In this document: in pieces, positions 32,691 to 34,628 of the stretch | How the letters are laid out: each line of letters opens with the position of its first letter | How positions within the stretch are numbered: the first letter of the stretch is position 1 | From: Lunatimonas lonarensis | GTDB taxonomy: Bacteria > Bacteroidota > Bacteroidia > Cytophagales > Cyclobacteriaceae | DNA: 34,628 nucleotides | Assembly (NCBI RefSeq): GCF_000390185.1 | Contig: NZ_AQHR01000098.1 | Coordinates: 1 to 34,628 of the forward strand | Direction of reading: 5' to 3' | Notes under the pieces: model-generated | The model's input: only the letters and a program-made list of their open reading frames with translations | Databases searched by the model: none | What the model was told of the DNA's origin: nothing | Translations under genes and position numbers: made by a program

Positions 32691-32787
32691 GCAGCGCGTC
32701 TGGCGGATATAGGAGTATTCGGTAACTGGTCGTCCTATTGGATAACGTAGTATAGACCTTCTTTGCCAATAGCTTTAGGGACGGTCT

Positions 32788-34563
32788 TTACTCCACCCTA
32801 AGCTGCCGGACCACGGTGCCATTGCGGTGCTCGATGTGTACGACGTAGATGCCCGGCGTGAGGTGGCGGATGTCCAGTTGATAGCTGTTGACCTCGGGCA
32901 CATTCTCCACGCATAGTCGTTCGGCTCCCACGATATCAACTACCCATATGCGGTGGGGCGGGGTGTTGAAGCTGTACTGTTGGAATTCCCTGCTTCCTTT
33001 GTTTTCAGCTTGCAGGACCGATTTGGCCGCATCGTCCAGTGGTGTTTCGGTAAGTGCTATCGTCACGTTGCCGTTCGCCGGATTGGGGTTGATGCCCACG
33101 GAGAAGTAGGAGCATCCCCAGGAATCGACGTTGAAATGGACCGTCCTCAGCGCTCCCTGTCCGCAGGAGTTGACGGCCCGTACCCGCACGATATAATTGT
33201 CCGGATTAGTAAACCAGCAGGCCAGCACTTCGTTTTTAGTACCTGCGGTAAAGCAGGATACCCCTGAGGGCTGCTCCCAGATAAAGTTGGTAATATCGCT
33301 TGCCTTATTTCCGGGAGGGTTTGCGTTAAATGGATCGTAAAAGGCGTTGATGTAGGTGTATTCGTTCATACAGATGGGGTAGTAGTAGGCCTCCACCTGC
33401 ATGCCGGTGTCGGGCACGCCGACCCAGAGCTGCTTCTGCACCTGATATTCCCCGCAGTCGGTATCTATGGTGTAGGTGAGTGTAGCCAGTCCACTGCTGC
33501 TACTGCTCGCTGCCCTAAGAGCGGCGGTGGTGCCGGTGCCGCTTCGTCCGGTAGAGGGGAATAAATGCGTAGGTGTTACCGCCCAGCTTACCGTTTGCCC
33601 GGCAGGTACGTTCTGTAGGGTAAAGTTGGTGTTTGTTGCACAGATGCGGTCGGGGCCGGTGATTGAGGGTATTGTAATCGTGGTGATTGTACCTCCTCCT
33701 ACACCCAGGGGATCAAGCCAGTTGCTAAGACGGGTAGCATTAGTGCTATCTCCAACCCAAGAGACATCGAAGCGACCATATTCGCCAATTGGCTGGTCGC
33801 AATACGGGATTAGAGTACTATAATTTTGATTTCCGTGCAACTGCCCAACTACCAGACGATCTTGATTAAATAAAGGTGAGCCTGATGAACCATGTTGAAC
33901 AACCCCATCGTTAAAATTGACTCTCCAATGTGTATTAGGCTGAAACCATCCAACAGAGGTAGCAGGGTTTTCATCAATCGATATTTTCATAACATCTCCA
34001 TTTGGGTGATGAATTCCAACTGAGGAGCTTGCTGGAGTAGTAGTCGATGTCCAGCCTGAATAAGTTATTCCAGTAGAAGCGTTTGGCCTACTGTTTAATT
34101 CAAACAGTGCAAAATCAGTATCCTGAAATGCAGCTCTGAATTGGGAACCACTAAATGAATAAAAGAGGACAGCGTCAGATCCGTTGCAGGCAGGGCTCTT
34201 ATATTGAAATCTAAAAACCCAATCTTCGGCTGCATCAATTTCATTGGGAGTGAGGTTGCCATTCCCTAAGTCTGCACCCGGCCCAACATCCACGCAATGA
34301 AAAGCGGTTAAAAAATAAGGTGTTAAATTTTGGCAACTATTATTTAGCAAAACCCCTGAACAATGTCTAGTATTATTTGCCAATAGAACCATTGCTACTG
34401 AATTGGATACATCTTGCCAATTATGGCCTACTTCGCAATTAATATTATTATGACAGGGAGCAGAAGCGCCAAAGCCCGGAGTTACTCCCGGGAAATCTGT
34501 ATTAAAAACGTTTTTATAAGCGTGAATAACTTTCACAATTTTTAGTGTTGAAGGTATTTCCAC
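32788..34563 (-). CDS. Lysyl-endopeptidase-like serine protease with T9SS sorting domain, 5' end incomplete or broken
   Basis: Chymotrypsin-fold protease like Achromobacter lysyl endopeptidase. Triad: H89 (YFLTAFHC), D150 (DTDFALFEL) and S227 (HGSSGSPLF), counted from GTG 34563; conserved cysteines surround them. From about residue 287 a PKD/Ig-like region follows (TIPSITGPDRICATNTNFTLQNVPAGQTVSWAVTP), then a second beta region and a type A T9SS C-terminal domain (SVGINPNPANGNVTIAL ... LTPGIYVVHIEHRNGTVVRQLRVE). It is expected to be secreted or surface-bound. The annotated GTG is not convincing: the frame is open a further 16 codons upstream (LEFFEPEGVEIPS looks like family sequence), then hits TGA at 34612-34614, with no signal peptide. 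The gene is probably truncated by a frameshift or continues beyond the window in another frame. Confidence 0.85.
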   Translation of the reverse strand: MEIPSTLKIVKVIHAYKNVFNTDFPGVTPGFGASAPCHNNINCEVGHNWQDVSNSVAMVLLANNTRHCSGVLLNNSCQNLTPYFLTAFHCVDVGPGADLGNGNLTPNEIDAAEDWVFRFQYKSPACNGSDAVLFYSFSGSQFRAAFQDTDFALFELNSRPNASTGITYSGWTSTTTPASSSVGIHHPNGDVMKISIDENPATSVGWFQPNTHWRVNFNDGVVQHGSSGSPLFNQDRLVVGQLHGNQNYSTLIPYCDQPIGEYGRFDVSWVGDSTNATRLSNWLDPLGVGGGTITTITIPSITGPDRICATNTNFTLQNVPAGQTVSWAVTPTHLFPSTGRSGTGTTAALRAASSSSSGLATLTYTIDTDCGEYQVQKQLWVGVPDTGMQVEAYYYPICMNEYTYINAFYDPFNANPPGNKASDITNFIWEQPSGVSCFTAGTKNEVLACWFTNPDNYIVRVRAVNSCGQGALRTVHFNVDSWGCSYFSVGINPNPANGNVTIALTETPLDDAAKSVLQAENKGSREFQQYSFNTPPHRIWVVDIVGAERLCVENVPEVNSYQLDIRHLTPGIYVVHIEHRNGTVVRQLRVE

Positions 34564-34628
34564 TCCTTCGGGTTCAAAAAATTCTAATTGAATTAGGCAT
34601 TTTGTAAATGATCAAAATCTGCCTATAT

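Noticed and set aside
32524-32769. Minus-strand 81-aa open frame between acyl-CoA dehydrogenase and protease
   Set aside because: It overlaps the end of the dehydrogenase gene and the terminator hairpin, and shows no recognisable sequence.

Overview
The window reads as chromosomal DNA of a Bacteroidota bacterium, most likely from the Cytophagales (Cyclobacteriaceae-like). The signs are: promoter elements of the TAnnTTTG type ahead of several genes, no obvious Shine-Dalgarno sequences, a serine protease ending in a type IX secretion (T9SS) sorting domain, a SecA of over 1100 residues without the usual zinc tail, and the order ybeY-mnmG-methyltransferase-Ig-like lipoprotein. Species cannot be named from sequence reading alone.

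Layout. 1-5.7 kb: a tripartite efflux operon (outer-membrane factor, RND pump, membrane-fusion lipoprotein). 5.7-6.4 kb: a doxX-like gene bracketed by a duplicated palindromic repeat. 6.6-8.9 kb: an unrecognised single-TM protein, a small exported protein and a DUF1080 protein. 8.9-11.0 kb, minus strand: a DmpA-type self-cleaving aminopeptidase and a Mn-type superoxide dismutase with Tat-like and lipoprotein signals. 11.4-18.1 kb: dapF, secA, a SPOR-like lipoprotein, an M20 amidohydrolase and an S1/P1 nuclease, followed by a convergent comF-like gene. 18.9-25.5 kb: a compact run of a small unknown gene, exonuclease III, an anti-sigma-like ATPase, ybeY, mnmG, a methyltransferase and an Ig-like lipoprotein.

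The most notable non-coding content is a probable replication-origin neighbourhood. Two near-perfect parS sites (20955-20970 and 21023-21038) sit between ybeY and mnmG. About 4.6 kb further on, a gene-free interval of 587 bases (25547-26133) holds a cluster of DnaA-box-like 9-mers next to an AT-rich tract. GC skew, sampled by eye, changes sign around this interval. I call it candidate oriC.

26.1-32.6 kb: a MarR-type regulator followed by a beta-oxidation set: a hydroxyacyl-CoA dehydrogenase/enoyl-CoA hydratase fusion, a thiolase and an acyl-CoA dehydrogenase. The set is interrupted by a frameshifted four-helix-bundle gene with degenerate inverted repeats at both ends, which looks like an inserted cassette. 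32.8-34.6 kb, minus strand: a lysyl-endopeptidase-like T9SS protease whose catalytic half and C-terminal half differ sharply in base composition and whose 5' end looks broken or incomplete.
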